Assembly: GCA_944322255.1 (NCBI GenBank) | Contig: CALUOK010000012.1 | Span: 1-64,000, forward strand | Source of the DNA: Candidatus Methanomethylophilaceae archaeon | Lineage (GTDB): Archaea > Thermoplasmatota > Thermoplasmata > Methanomassiliicoccales > Methanomethylophilaceae | Reading direction: 5' to 3' | Length of the DNA stretch: 64,000 nt | Part shown: one piece after another, positions 16,859-26,015 of the stretch | Numbering within the stretch: the first letter of the stretch is position 1 | How the letters are laid out: the number at the start of each line of letters is the position of its first letter | Program-made: the position numbers and the translations under genes | Notes under the pieces: generated by a model | The model's database searches: none | What the model was told of the DNA's origin: nothing | What the model saw: only the letters and a program-made list of their open reading frames with translations

Positions 16859-18000
16859 TGTCTGACTCATTAGTTCCCGTAAAAGAAATCGAAGAGAAGA
16901 TGGAAACCGACAAGATGTGGATCATCATGGGTCCGCAGCACCCCTTCTCCCACGGACTCTGGACCCTCAAGATCCAGGTCGACGGAGAGATCGTCACGGA
17001 CGCTGAGCCCATCGTCGGTTACCTCCACCGCGGCTGGGAGAAGGAGGCCGAGAACAGGATCTACCCCAAGATCATCCCGATGGCCGACCGTCTCTGCTAC
17101 GCCGCGTCCATGACATACACCCACCTCTACTGCATGACGGTGGAGAAGGCCCTGGGGATCGACATCCCCGAGAAGGCCAAGTACATCAGGATCGTGGCCG
17201 ACGAGGTCTGCAGGATCAACTCGCACCTGATGTGGCTCGCCGCCGTCGGTACCGACCTCGGTAACCTGACCGTGTTCCTGTGGGCCATGAGGGAGAGGGA
17301 GTACTTCCTCGACCTGAACGTCAAGCTCTGCGGAGCCAGGATGACCACCAACTACCCGCGTATCGGTGGAGTCAGGAACGACGTCACCGAGCTGTTCGAC
17401 AGGGACATCCTGCGCACAGTGGACCGCTTCGAGAAGGCCATGTGGGACATCATCGCGCTGATGGACGACAGCTCCATCATCGTCTCCAGGATGAAGGGCG
17501 TCAGCTACCTCACCCGCGAGCAGTGCGCGAACATCGGTATGACCGGTCCCGCCATGAGGGGATGCGGTGTCGACTTCGACATCCGCCGCGACGACCCGTA
17601 CGACAACTACGACAAGGTCGACTTCGAGGTCCCCGTGCTCACCGAGGGAGACTCCTACGCCAGGTACATGATCCGTATCGAGGAGATGTTCCAGTCCTGC
17701 GACATCATCAGGCAGGCGGTCCAGAAGATCAGGGCACTCGGAAAGAACGCGCCCTACAGGATCAAGACCCCCACGAAAGTCCCCGCCGGAAGCGCCTTCA
17801 TGAGGATGGAGGACCCCCGCGGAGAGTCCCTGATGTACCTCGTGTCCGACGGAACCGACAAGCCCTACAGGCTCAAGGTCCGCAGCCCGATCTTTACGAA
17901 CGTATCGACATCCAAGGTCATGTGCCAGGGATGCAGGATCGCCGATGTTCCGGCCATCCTCGCCCAGATCGACATGTGCCTGGGTGAGACCGACAGGTGA
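16858..18000 (+). CDS. fpoD: F420H2 dehydrogenase-like subunit D (NuoD, 49 kDa)
   Basis: Forms the quinone/methanophenazine-type binding pocket together with fpoB. MGPQHPFSHG, EPIVGYLHRGWEK and the catalytic-type His/Tyr region are clear; the C-terminal ADVPAILAQIDMCLGETDR is the usual end, with the cysteine-free tail of non-hydrogenase homologues. ATG at 16858 follows GGGGAG at good spacing; GTG at 16855 is an alternative. Confidence 0.97.
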   Translation: MSDSLVPVKEIEEKMETDKMWIIMGPQHPFSHGLWTLKIQVDGEIVTDAEPIVGYLHRGWEKEAENRIYPKIIPMADRLCYAASMTYTHLYCMTVEKALGIDIPEKAKYIRIVADEVCRINSHLMWLAAVGTDLGNLTVFLWAMREREYFLDLNVKLCGARMTTNYPRIGGVRNDVTELFDRDILRTVDRFEKAMWDIIALMDDSSIIVSRMKGVSYLTREQCANIGMTGPAMRGCGVDFDIRRDDPYDNYDKVDFEVPVLTEGDSYARYMIRIEEMFQSCDIIRQAVQKIRALGKNAPYRIKTPTKVPAGSAFMRMEDPRGESLMYLVSDGTDKPYRLKVRSPIFTNVSTSKVMCQGCRIADVPAILAQIDMCLGETDR

Positions 18001-19181
18001 TGGATTTGGTAGTCGAATACAACAGTCTGCTCAACTTCATCAACTTCGGCGAACTGGGCCTGATGGACAACGCCTACTACCCGTTCGACACCTACAACCT
18101 GCCCTACGCGATCTGCTACAGGCTGTGGGAGGTCCTCGGAGGCACCATCGCATGGCTCCTCAACCTGCTCTTCCCGGACAACGGCGTCTCCAGGTGGCTC
18201 ATCGGAGAGGGCGCTAGCACTCTGTTCGCGCTCATCCTGTTCATGCTGGTCATGTTCATCGTCGTCTTCGTGTGCACCCTCATATCCCTGTGGATGGAGC
18301 GTAAGTGCCTCGGAAGGATGATGGACAGAAGGGGAACGATGGTCGGAATGAAGGGATTCCTTCAGTGCGTCGCCGACGGTCTGAAGACCTTCATGAAGGA
18401 GAACACCCTGCCCGGAAAGATCGACAGGATGACCTACATGTGGACCGTGTCCCTGGTCATCGGTGTGTCCGTCCTCGTGGCATGCATGGTTCCCCTGTCC
18501 GCCAGATGGTACGTCGTCGATTACGACACAGGACTGCTCATCATCATGGCGTTCTTCGCCCTGGCGCCGTTCTTCATCCTGGTTTCGGGATGGGCCCAGA
18601 ACAACAAGTACGCCCTGATCGGAGGAATGAGGGCGGCCGAGCTGATGATCTCGTACGAGGTCCCCATGCTCATCATGATCGCCACCACCGCGCTGCTCGC
18701 TGGCAGCTTCAACATCGGCGACATCGTCTACGCCCAGAACGACACTGTATGGTTCTTCATCCCGCAGATCATCGGTTTCATCACGTTCTTCTTCTGCGCA
18801 ACCGCGGAGTCCGAGCGTCTGCCCTTCGACATCGCCGAGGCAGAGGCCGAGCTGGTCGAGGGATGGCAGACCGAGTACGCCGGAATGAAGTGGGGTCTCA
18901 TCATGCTGGCCGACTACTTCAGAGGCTACGTCGCATGCGCCATGGTCACTATCATGTACCTCGGCGGATGGACCCTGCCCTTCATCGGCGACGGACCCAT
19001 ACCCGAGATCGTGTTCCTGCTGAAGACCTGGTTCGTGTTCTTCCTGATGATCCTCATCAGGGCGGCCCTGGCCCGTGTCAGGCCCGATCAGATCCTCAAC
19101 ATCGGATGGAAGGTGTTCATGCCGCTGTCCGTGATCAACCTGGCAGTCGTTCTGCTGCTCAAGGTCGGAGGTGTGTTCTGA
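18000..19181 (+). CDS. fpoH: F420H2 dehydrogenase-like subunit H (NuoH/ND1)
   Basis: Membrane subunit at the junction of the peripheral and membrane arms. About eight or nine hydrophobic segments; the ND1 signature is seen as WMERKCLGRMMDRRG and CATAESERLPFDIAEAEAELVEGW. The N-terminus has an extra ~65 residues before the main helix bundle, slightly longer than common ND1. It overlaps fpoD by TGATG. Confidence 0.95.
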   Translation: MDLVVEYNSLLNFINFGELGLMDNAYYPFDTYNLPYAICYRLWEVLGGTIAWLLNLLFPDNGVSRWLIGEGASTLFALILFMLVMFIVVFVCTLISLWMERKCLGRMMDRRGTMVGMKGFLQCVADGLKTFMKENTLPGKIDRMTYMWTVSLVIGVSVLVACMVPLSARWYVVDYDTGLLIIMAFFALAPFFILVSGWAQNNKYALIGGMRAAELMISYEVPMLIMIATTALLAGSFNIGDIVYAQNDTVWFFIPQIIGFITFFFCATAESERLPFDIAEAEAELVEGWQTEYAGMKWGLIMLADYFRGYVACAMVTIMYLGGWTLPFIGDGPIPEIVFLLKTWFVFFLMILIRAALARVRPDQILNIGWKVFMPLSVINLAVVLLLKVGGVF

Positions 19182-19924
19182 TGACAATCAAATACCTTGA
19201 CAAGTACCCCAAGAACCTGGCCAAGAGCCTGTGGGTCGTCAAGCCCTCGTGGACGGTCTTCAAGCTGTTCTGCAAGACCGTCGCGCACAGGCCGGTCACC
19301 GTCCTGTACCCCTACGAGAAGGAGTGGGTCCCGGACAACTACCGCGGACGCCCCGGACTCAGGTTCGACAAGTGCGTCGGATGCGGCATGTGCGCACGCA
19401 TGTGCCCCACCGCGTGCATCAAGCTCGTGGACGCCGTCGACGACGAGGGGAAGACCGTCAAGAGGCCCCAGGTCAACATGGGCAGGTGCGCCATGTGCGG
19501 ATACTGCGCCGAGTACTGTCCTGTGGACGCCATGACCGTCACGCCCGAGTACGAGATCGCCGAGTACACTAGGTTCGATCTCCTCTACGGCCCCAGGAGG
19601 CTCAACTACGACAAGACGACCCCCGGAATGGAGGTCAAGCTGGAGGTCACGCTCCCGTCCGACATCGCCAACGGAAACCCCGAGAGGCGCGTCTCCCTGT
19701 TCGACCTGGACAGGCCCGAGCTCACCGACAGCAAATGCATCGGATGCAAGAAGTGCGCCAAGGTCTGTCCCGTCTCGGCCATCACGATGGTCGAGAAGGG
19801 AACCAACGAGAAGACCGGGAAGCCCATCCTGCGCCCGGAAATCGACAACAGCAAGTGCATCTGCTGCAGGAACTGCGTGGACGACTGTCCGAAGGATGCC
19901 CTTGAGATCAAGGAGGTGCTCTGA
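19181..19924 (+). CDS. fpoI: F420H2 dehydrogenase-like subunit I, enlarged with four [4Fe-4S] motifs
   Basis: The NuoI-type domain carries clusters at C65/68/71/75 and C103/106/109/113. Unlike ordinary FpoI/NuoI, a second ferredoxin-like domain follows with clusters at C186/189/192/196 and C226/229/232/236 (CIGCKKCAKVCP and CICCRNCVDDCP). The protein is 247 residues, against roughly 130-180 for usual homologues. The extra domain may be the docking or electron-entry site for a ferredoxin or heterodisulfide-reductase partner, since no fpoF is present here; this is inference. Confidence 0.92.
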   Translation: MTIKYLDKYPKNLAKSLWVVKPSWTVFKLFCKTVAHRPVTVLYPYEKEWVPDNYRGRPGLRFDKCVGCGMCARMCPTACIKLVDAVDDEGKTVKRPQVNMGRCAMCGYCAEYCPVDAMTVTPEYEIAEYTRFDLLYGPRRLNYDKTTPGMEVKLEVTLPSDIANGNPERRVSLFDLDRPELTDSKCIGCKKCAKVCPVSAITMVEKGTNEKTGKPILRPEIDNSKCICCRNCVDDCPKDALEIKEVL

Positions 19925-20259
19925 TGGGAGTACTCGACGATTTGTGGTACACGTTCTGGAACGGCCTCTTCGACTTCGGAGACTACCTGCTGTCCAACCT
20001 GGACCTGGTCGCGTTCCTGATACTCGCAGCCATCGCGGTCCTCGCGGCGCTCTTCGTCGTCACGGATAAAGAGGTCATGCACAGCGCGTTCTACCTCGCA
20101 CTGGTGTTCCTCTGCGTAGGATTCACGTACTTCTTCCTGGAGGCGGAATTCATAGGCGTGGTTCAGATCCTCGTCTACGTTGGAGCGATCACCATCCTGT
20201 TCGCGTTCAGCATCATGTTGACCAGAAGATACATCATGAAGAAGGAGGGAGACGAATGA
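19924..20259 (+). CDS. fpoJ: F420H2 dehydrogenase-like subunit J, N-terminal part (NuoJ/ND6)
   Basis: Four hydrophobic segments including the conserved pi-bulge helix region, here FIGVVQILVYVGAITILFAF. This gene holds the N-terminal half of NuoJ; the C-terminal half is the next gene, overlapping by ATGA. Split J subunits are known in Methanosarcina-type Fpo. Confidence 0.92.
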   Translation: MGVLDDLWYTFWNGLFDFGDYLLSNLDLVAFLILAAIAVLAALFVVTDKEVMHSAFYLALVFLCVGFTYFFLEAEFIGVVQILVYVGAITILFAFSIMLTRRYIMKKEGDE

Positions 20260-20570
20260 CCAGCAAGAAGGTCGTCGTCGGAGCGACGGTGTCCGTCGTC
20301 CTCCTGGCAGTCCTCGTCATCGGTATCGCCACCGTGAACTGGGACGACTACACTAGCAGCGATGTCCCCGTCAACAACCCGGACATCGACCCCGACGGTC
20401 CCGACTCCATCTACGATGAGAACGGCGACCTGAAGGAGAACAGCCTTGCCTACGCCGTCTTCGAGAAGTACGGACTCGTGCTGGTGCCCCTGGCCCTGCT
20501 GATGTTCGGCGCCATGATAGGCGGTGTTTGCATTTCGAGAGAGGAGGTTGAGGGCGATGATTCCGATTGA
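20256..20570 (+). CDS. fpoJ: F420H2 dehydrogenase-like subunit J, C-terminal part
   Basis: One N-terminal and one C-terminal membrane helix separated by an acidic hydrophilic loop rich in Asp, Asn and Pro (about residues 30-60). The C-terminal helix FEKYGLVLVPLALLMFGAMIGG matches the last helix of NuoJ. Position between J and K supports the assignment; sequence alone would be weak. It overlaps fpoK by 14 bases. Confidence 0.8.
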   Translation: MTSKKVVVGATVSVVLLAVLVIGIATVNWDDYTSSDVPVNNPDIDPDGPDSIYDENGDLKENSLAYAVFEKYGLVLVPLALLMFGAMIGGVCISREEVEGDDSD

Positions 20571-20865
20571 GTACTTCCTGATCCTGGGAGCGATCCTGTT
20601 CGCGATCGGGGCCTACGGAGTCGTCACCAAGAGCAACGCCATCGTCGTGCTCATGTGCATCGAGCTCATGCTCAACGCAGCCAACATCAACTTCGTCGCC
20701 TTCGGCGCCTTCAACGGCGATGTCATCGGACAGGCCTTCGTGGTCATGACGATCTCCGTCGCCGCCGCGGAAGTTGCCGTGGGAATCGCTATCCTGCTCA
20801 ACGCGTACAAGCTGAGGAAGACCAACGACCTCGACGACGCCGAGCTCACATCGATGAGGTGGTAA
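20557..20865 (+). CDS. fpoK: F420H2 dehydrogenase-like subunit K (NuoK/ND4L)
   Basis: Three membrane helices with the family glutamates in VLMCIELMLNAANINFVAF and AAEVAVGIAILLNAYK. Length 102 is normal. ATG at 20557 lies inside the end of the previous gene. One of only two genes in the window ending with TAA. Confidence 0.95.
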   Translation: MIPIEYFLILGAILFAIGAYGVVTKSNAIVVLMCIELMLNAANINFVAFGAFNGDVIGQAFVVMTISVAAAEVAVGIAILLNAYKLRKTNDLDDAELTSMRW

Positions 20866-20867
20866 GG

Positions 20868-22907
20868 ATGTTCATAGAATACACATATCTGGTGCCCCTC
20901 ATCCCGATGCTGTGCTTCCTGATCATCGGTCTCCTGGGAAGGAAGACCCCTCAGAAAGGCGGATACATCGCCATAGCGGGAGCACTCATCTCGTTCATCA
21001 TCGCCGCTCTGATCTCCTACGAGTACCTGACCGGCGACACGTACCCCAACGCGGTCACGGCCTCCATCGAGTGGTTCTCGATCGGCGACTGGACCATGCA
21101 CCTCGGATACTACGTGGACGGCCTCACCTGCATGATGATGCTGTTCTCCTCGTTCATCTCCACCCTGATCTTCGTGTACTCCATCGGATACATGGGAGAG
21201 GAGGGACCCAGGAGGACGAGGTACTACGCCGAGGTCTCCCTGTTCCTGACCGGTATGCTCGGTCTGATCGTTTCCAGCAACTTCCTGGAGCTCTTCATCT
21301 TCTGGGAGGTCATGGGACTGTGCTCCTACCTGCTGATCGGATTCTGGTCCTTCAGGCACAACGACGGCGACGCCGCTTCCGCGAACGCCGCCTCCGCCGC
21401 CAAGAAGGCGTTCCTGGTCACCCGTCTGGGAGACGTCTGCCTGATGGCGGGACTGTTCATCCTGCTGGGCGAGTTCCACAGCCTGGACTACACCACACTG
21501 TTCGACACCGCCAACATCGCGGCTGCCGACCCCGACATGCTGACGCTCGGAATGCTCCTCGTCTTCGGCGGAGTCATCGGAAAGAGCGCTCAGTTCCCCC
21601 TGCACGACTGGCTGCCCGATGCGATGGCCGGTCCCACAACCGTCTCCTCTCTGATCCATGCCGCGACAATGGTCAAGGCCGGAGTCTACCTCGTCGCGAG
21701 GGGCTACCCCCTGTTCGTCCAGAACCCCGAGGTCATGCTCTTCGTCGGTATCATCGGAGGAGTCACAGCCATATTCGCCGCCACCATGGCGCTCAACAAC
21801 ATGAACATCAAGAAGGTCCTGGCGTTCTCCACCGTCTCCCAGCTGGGATACATGATCCTCGCCCTGGGCGCCGGAGGATACCTCGTCGCGCTCGGAATGG
21901 ACATGGGTGGAGCCGAGGGCACCGCGCTTATCACAGCCGGAGTCGCCGGATTCACCGCCGGATGCTTCCACATGATGAACCACGCCTTCTTCAAGGCCCT
22001 GCTGTTCATGTGCTCCGGATCCGTCATCCACGCTGTGGGCACAGAGGACATGAGGGAGATGGGCGGACTCCACAAGCACATGAAGATCACCTCGATCACC
22101 ATGCTCCTGGGATCCCTGTCCATCGCCGGATTCCCGTTCTTCAGCGGGTTCTGGTCCAAGGACCTGGTCCTGGAGATCGCCATGGAGGCCGGACACGACG
22201 GAACCGTCTGGTTCACCGTCCTGTGGGTCCTGGGTGTCATCACCGCCTTCATGACCGCGTTCTACATGTTCCGCATGTGGTTCATGACCTTCATGGGAGA
22301 GGAGGGCCACGCCTCGCAGCACTGCCACGGCGAGTCCCCCAAGACCATGACCGTCCCCCTGATGATCCTGTCCGTGTTCGCTGTCGCCAGCGGATTCCTC
22401 ATCCTCTTCGGGCTCGACGGAGTCGTCTCGTTCAACGTGACCGACGCCGGGTTCGTGGTCGGAGGAGCCGAGGCCGGAGGCGTCGGACACTACTTCGAGC
22501 ACCTGTTCACCAACCCCTACACCTACCTGACCATCGTCCTGGCCCTGCTGGGTATCGGAATCGCGTACCTCATGTACGTCAAGAAGTCCATCAACCCCGG
22601 CAAGTTCAACAAGGACGGCCAGTCCTGGATCTACAGGCTGTTCGCCAACAGGTGGTACTTCCCCGAGCTGTACAACCAGATCTCCTGGAAGATCGGATAC
22701 GGGGTCGCCCGCGGCGTCAACTACGTCGACAGGCAGGTCATCGATGGAACCGTCAACGGACTCTCCGGAGCCGTCGTCGGAGGCGGAGACGCCGTCAGCA
22801 AGATGCAGACCGGACACGTCCAGGACTACTCCTCGGTCGTGCTCATCGGTGTCGCGGTGCTGTCCGTCGTCCTGATCGCCATCACCGTAATCCTGGGAGG
22901 TATGTGA
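20868..22907 (+). CDS. fpoL: F420H2 dehydrogenase-like subunit L (NuoL/ND5)
   Basis: Large antiporter-like proton-channel subunit, 679 residues with about 15 helices. Seen: FIFWEVMGLCSYLLIGFW (functional glutamate), KSAQFPLHDWLPDAMAGPT with the lysine and histidine of the channel, and MNHAFFKALLFM. The C-terminal ~100 residues contain the lateral helix region of ND5. Starts two bases after fpoK. Confidence 0.97.
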   Translation: MFIEYTYLVPLIPMLCFLIIGLLGRKTPQKGGYIAIAGALISFIIAALISYEYLTGDTYPNAVTASIEWFSIGDWTMHLGYYVDGLTCMMMLFSSFISTLIFVYSIGYMGEEGPRRTRYYAEVSLFLTGMLGLIVSSNFLELFIFWEVMGLCSYLLIGFWSFRHNDGDAASANAASAAKKAFLVTRLGDVCLMAGLFILLGEFHSLDYTTLFDTANIAAADPDMLTLGMLLVFGGVIGKSAQFPLHDWLPDAMAGPTTVSSLIHAATMVKAGVYLVARGYPLFVQNPEVMLFVGIIGGVTAIFAATMALNNMNIKKVLAFSTVSQLGYMILALGAGGYLVALGMDMGGAEGTALITAGVAGFTAGCFHMMNHAFFKALLFMCSGSVIHAVGTEDMREMGGLHKHMKITSITMLLGSLSIAGFPFFSGFWSKDLVLEIAMEAGHDGTVWFTVLWVLGVITAFMTAFYMFRMWFMTFMGEEGHASQHCHGESPKTMTVPLMILSVFAVASGFLILFGLDGVVSFNVTDAGFVVGGAEAGGVGHYFEHLFTNPYTYLTIVLALLGIGIAYLMYVKKSINPGKFNKDGQSWIYRLFANRWYFPELYNQISWKIGYGVARGVNYVDRQVIDGTVNGLSGAVVGGGDAVSKMQTGHVQDYSSVVLIGVAVLSVVLIAITVILGGM

Positions 22908-22908
22908 G

Positions 22909-24411
22909 ATGGATATACCGATACTTTCCCTGCTCATCCTGATCCCCCTGATCGGGGCCATCGCCACGCTCTTCATGGGCGGCGAGAGGCAGAAATTCGC
23001 CAAGTACGTGGCCGGAGTGTTCGCAGCGATCACGCTGATCCTCTCCCTCTACGTCATGTTCGCCACCGAGATGGGCGAGCTGTCCGAGTCCTACGCATGG
23101 ATCCAGACCAGCGCGATCACCATCAACTTCGCGCTGGCGGTCGACGGGCTCAGCATCCTGATGGTCTTCCTGACCGCCCTGCTGACCCTGCTGGTCATCG
23201 TCTTCTCCGCCGAGGAGAAGGACAGGCCGAACTACTTCCACACCCTCGTCATGGCCATGGAGGTCGGACTCATGGGCGTCTACCTGGCGGCGGACTACTT
23301 CCTGTTCTACGTCATGTGGGAGATCACCCTGATCCCGATGTACTTCATGATCTCGTGGTACGGAGGTCCCAGGAGGCACTATGCCGCCATCAAGTTCCTG
23401 ATCTACACGCACGTCGCGTCCCTGGTCATGCTGATCGGTATCTTCGCCATGGGATTCGAGTCCATGGGAATGAACGGAGGAGTCATCGACTTCTCCTTCG
23501 AGAACATCAACGCCCTGATGCCGCAGACTTCCGAGGCCTTCCAGGCCATCGTGTTCGTCCTGCTGTTCTTCGGGTTCATGGTCAAGATGCCTTCCGTGCC
23601 CTTCCACACATGGCTGCCCGACGCACACGTCGAGGCCCCCACCGGAGGATCCGTCCTGCTGGCGGGAGTCATGCTGAAGATGGGTTCCTACGGAATCATC
23701 CGCGTCTGCCTGGAGTGCTTCCCCGCAGGTGCCGAGCACTGGCAGTGGGTCATCATCGCCATCGGTCTCATCTCGATGGTCTACGGAGCCTACGCCTGCA
23801 TCGCCCAGACCGACCTGAAGAAGATGGTGGCGTTCTCGTCCATCAGCCACATGGGAATGGTCATGCTCGGTATAGGATGCCTGTCCGACATCGGAATCAC
23901 GTTCGCCGTCTTCCAGATGTTCGCCCACGGTCTGATCAGCGCCATGCTGTTCATGGTGTGCGGATTCACCGGACACGCCCTCGGAACCAGGGAGATGCCC
24001 CTGCTCGGAGGCCTCGCCGGAAGGATGCCCATCTTCGCGACCTTCATGATGATCTCGTTCATGGCGTCCCTCGGACTGCCCGGACTCGTCGGATTCTGGG
24101 GAGAGTTCCCCCTGGTCTACGGGTTCTACGAGTTCATCCAGGCCAACGACATGCTCTGGCTCATCCTGTTCTGCCTGCTCACGCTCATGCTCACCGCAGG
24201 CTACTACATCTGGGCCATGCAGAAGACCCTGTTCGGTCCCGAGACCACTAAGATCGATCTCGAGCACGTCCACGACATCAGCAAGCCCGAGTTCGCGGCC
24301 CTCGCCGTCCTGGCGATCCTGGTCGCCGTCTTCGGAGTCTGGCCCGACGCGGCTCTGTCCTTCGTCGAGCCCTATGTCGACGGACTCGTCGCTACCTTTG
24401 GGGTGATCTGA
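22909..24411 (+). CDS. fpoM: F420H2 dehydrogenase-like subunit M (NuoM/ND4)
   Basis: Antiporter-like membrane subunit of 500 residues. FLFYVMWEITLIPMYF carries the channel glutamate, KMPSVPFHTWLPDAHVEAPT the channel lysine/His stretch, and the ISHMG segment is present. Starts one base after fpoL and shares the base of its stop with fpoN. Confidence 0.97.
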   Translation: MDIPILSLLILIPLIGAIATLFMGGERQKFAKYVAGVFAAITLILSLYVMFATEMGELSESYAWIQTSAITINFALAVDGLSILMVFLTALLTLLVIVFSAEEKDRPNYFHTLVMAMEVGLMGVYLAADYFLFYVMWEITLIPMYFMISWYGGPRRHYAAIKFLIYTHVASLVMLIGIFAMGFESMGMNGGVIDFSFENINALMPQTSEAFQAIVFVLLFFGFMVKMPSVPFHTWLPDAHVEAPTGGSVLLAGVMLKMGSYGIIRVCLECFPAGAEHWQWVIIAIGLISMVYGAYACIAQTDLKKMVAFSSISHMGMVMLGIGCLSDIGITFAVFQMFAHGLISAMLFMVCGFTGHALGTREMPLLGGLAGRMPIFATFMMISFMASLGLPGLVGFWGEFPLVYGFYEFIQANDMLWLILFCLLTLMLTAGYYIWAMQKTLFGPETTKIDLEHVHDISKPEFAALAVLAILVAVFGVWPDAALSFVEPYVDGLVATFGVI

Positions 24412-25895
24412 TGGATCTAACCGGAATCTTTGGAGATTACACAGCCTTCGCGCCCATCATCATCCTGCTGATCGGCGCGCTCATCCTGCCCGCAGTGCAG
24501 TTCGTCGGTAAGAGGCGCACCGCGACCTGGGCCGTCGCCCTGGTCTTCGCGATCGTCTCCCTGATCGTCAACGCGATCATGCTCACCGACGGATACACCG
24601 GCGAGGCCCTCGGCCTGTACGAGTACGACGCGTACTCCGGCCTGATGATCCTGCTGTTCCAGATCGTGCTGTTCCTGGCCGTTCTGGTGTCGAACGCCAG
24701 CACCGAGACCACCAGGCTCCACGTCGGAGCGTTCTACGCCCTGATGACCGGAGCCACGGTCGGTATGATGTTCGTCGCCGGTTCCACCGACCTCCTGACC
24801 ATCTTCGTGGGTGTCGAGCTCACCAGTATCTCGTCCTACGCCATGGTCACCATGAAGAGGAAGGACCCCAGGGCCGCCGAGGCCGGAGTCAAGTACGTCA
24901 TCATCGGAGGAATGTCCACCGCTCTGACCATCTACGGTATCTCGATGCTGTACGGTCTGACCGGTACCACCGAAATCGCAGCAATCGCCGAGACGACACA
25001 GCTGACCGGAATGAACTGGATGTTCGCCATCGCCATCGTCGCCATGGTCGCCGGATACGGATTCAAGATCGCCGCCGTGCCCTTCCACATGTGGGCCCCC
25101 GACGTCTACGAGGGAGCAGCCTCCCCCGTCTCCATGTTCCTGGCCACCGGCTCCAAGAAGATGGGTCTGAGCGTGTTCTTCCAGATCTTCCTGGTGATGT
25201 TCGTCGCAGGCACCGCAGTGTCCCAGATCGCCGGTGAGGAGGTCCAGTACCTCTTCGCCATCATCGCCGCGTTCACCATGACCGTCGGCAACATCGTGGC
25301 GATCGCACAGAACAACATCAAGAGGATGCTGGCCTACTCGTCCATCGCGCAGGCCGGATACATCCTGATCGTCATGGCCGTCATGTCCGAGTACGCTCTC
25401 AGCGCCGGTCTGTTCCACATGTTCACCCACGTGTTCATGAAGGGCGGAGCGTTCCTGATCGTCGGAGCCCTCATCTGCGCCGGTATCGGCGAGAAGATCT
25501 CCGACTACAAGGGACTGGCAAAGAGGGCCCCGTTCCTGGCGGTCGCGATGATGCTGTTCCTGTTCTCCCTGGCGGGAATCCCGCCTCTGGCAGGATTCAC
25601 CTCGAAGTTCTTCCTGTTCTCCTCCGCCATCGGCGGTGTGGACGGAGTGACTTCCCAGTGGGTCTGGCTGGCGTTCATCGCCATCCTGAACTCCGCCATC
25701 TCGCTGTACTACTACGCGAGGGTCGTCAAGGCCATGTACATCGAGAAGGGAGCCAGCACCGAGAAGATCAAGGTGCCTAAGATTTTCACGATCGCCATCG
25801 CGATCTGTGTGATCTTCGTCATCGTCCTGGGAGTCTACCCCCAGCTGATCTACGACTTCTGCGAGACCGCAGCCGGCGCACTGCTCGGAATGTGA
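24411..25895 (+). CDS. fpoN: F420H2 dehydrogenase-like subunit N (NuoN/ND2)
   Basis: Third antiporter-like subunit, 494 residues. IFVGVELTSISSYAMV and FKIAAVPFHMWAPDVYEGA are the ND2 hallmarks. It is the last gene of the operon; no fpoO or fpoF follows. Twelve fpo genes in a row without the F420H2-oxidising FpoF fit the headless Fpo complex described for Methanomassiliicoccales. Confidence 0.97.
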   Translation: MDLTGIFGDYTAFAPIIILLIGALILPAVQFVGKRRTATWAVALVFAIVSLIVNAIMLTDGYTGEALGLYEYDAYSGLMILLFQIVLFLAVLVSNASTETTRLHVGAFYALMTGATVGMMFVAGSTDLLTIFVGVELTSISSYAMVTMKRKDPRAAEAGVKYVIIGGMSTALTIYGISMLYGLTGTTEIAAIAETTQLTGMNWMFAIAIVAMVAGYGFKIAAVPFHMWAPDVYEGAASPVSMFLATGSKKMGLSVFFQIFLVMFVAGTAVSQIAGEEVQYLFAIIAAFTMTVGNIVAIAQNNIKRMLAYSSIAQAGYILIVMAVMSEYALSAGLFHMFTHVFMKGGAFLIVGALICAGIGEKISDYKGLAKRAPFLAVAMMLFLFSLAGIPPLAGFTSKFFLFSSAIGGVDGVTSQWVWLAFIAILNSAISLYYYARVVKAMYIEKGASTEKIKVPKIFTIAIAICVIFVIVLGVYPQLIYDFCETAAGALLGM

Positions 25896-25906
25896 GGATC
25901 CAACAA

Positions 25907-25939
25907 CCCACCAAACCCCTTCCCCAAACCCCTTAACCC
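25907..25939 (-). other. G-quadruplex-forming run on the minus strand, behind fpoN
   Basis: Plus strand has C-runs CCC (25907), CCCC (25916), CCCC (25922), CCCC (25929) and CCC (25937) separated by 2-6 bases, so the minus (template) strand has five matching G-runs with short loops. It starts 11 bases after the fpoN stop. The 15-mer at 25911-25925 recurs with one mismatch at 58107-58121, also just behind a gene, so it may belong to a transcription end signal. Confidence 0.45.
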
Positions 25940-25966
25940 GACTTCTCCGAGCATGTTCCCAGGGAC

Positions 25967-25976
25967 TGTGCCAGAC
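25967..25976 (-). promoter_or_regulatory. Intergenic motif GTCTGGCACA, copy 2
   Basis: Plus strand TGTGCCAGAC, flanked by GGAC and GTCC (GGACTGTGCCAGACGTCC). It ends about seven bases before the idsA TATA box, a classic place for an archaeal transcription-factor or BRE-adjacent site. Confidence 0.4.
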
Positions 25977-25982
25977 GTCCCC

Positions 25983-25995
25983 AAATATTATTTAT
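25983..25995 (+). promoter_or_regulatory. TATA box of the prenyl synthase operon
   Basis: AAATATTATTTAT lies 21-33 bases before the ATG at 26016, so the transcript is expected to be leaderless or nearly so. There is no Shine-Dalgarno sequence, which agrees. Confidence 0.6.
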
Positions 25996-26015
25996 GAGAC
26001 CACGATACCAACGCA

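Noticed and set aside
20613-23033. An 806-codon minus-strand frame across fpoK-fpoM
   Set aside because: Fully antisense to well-conserved fpo genes; very Asp/Gly/His-rich text without any domain.
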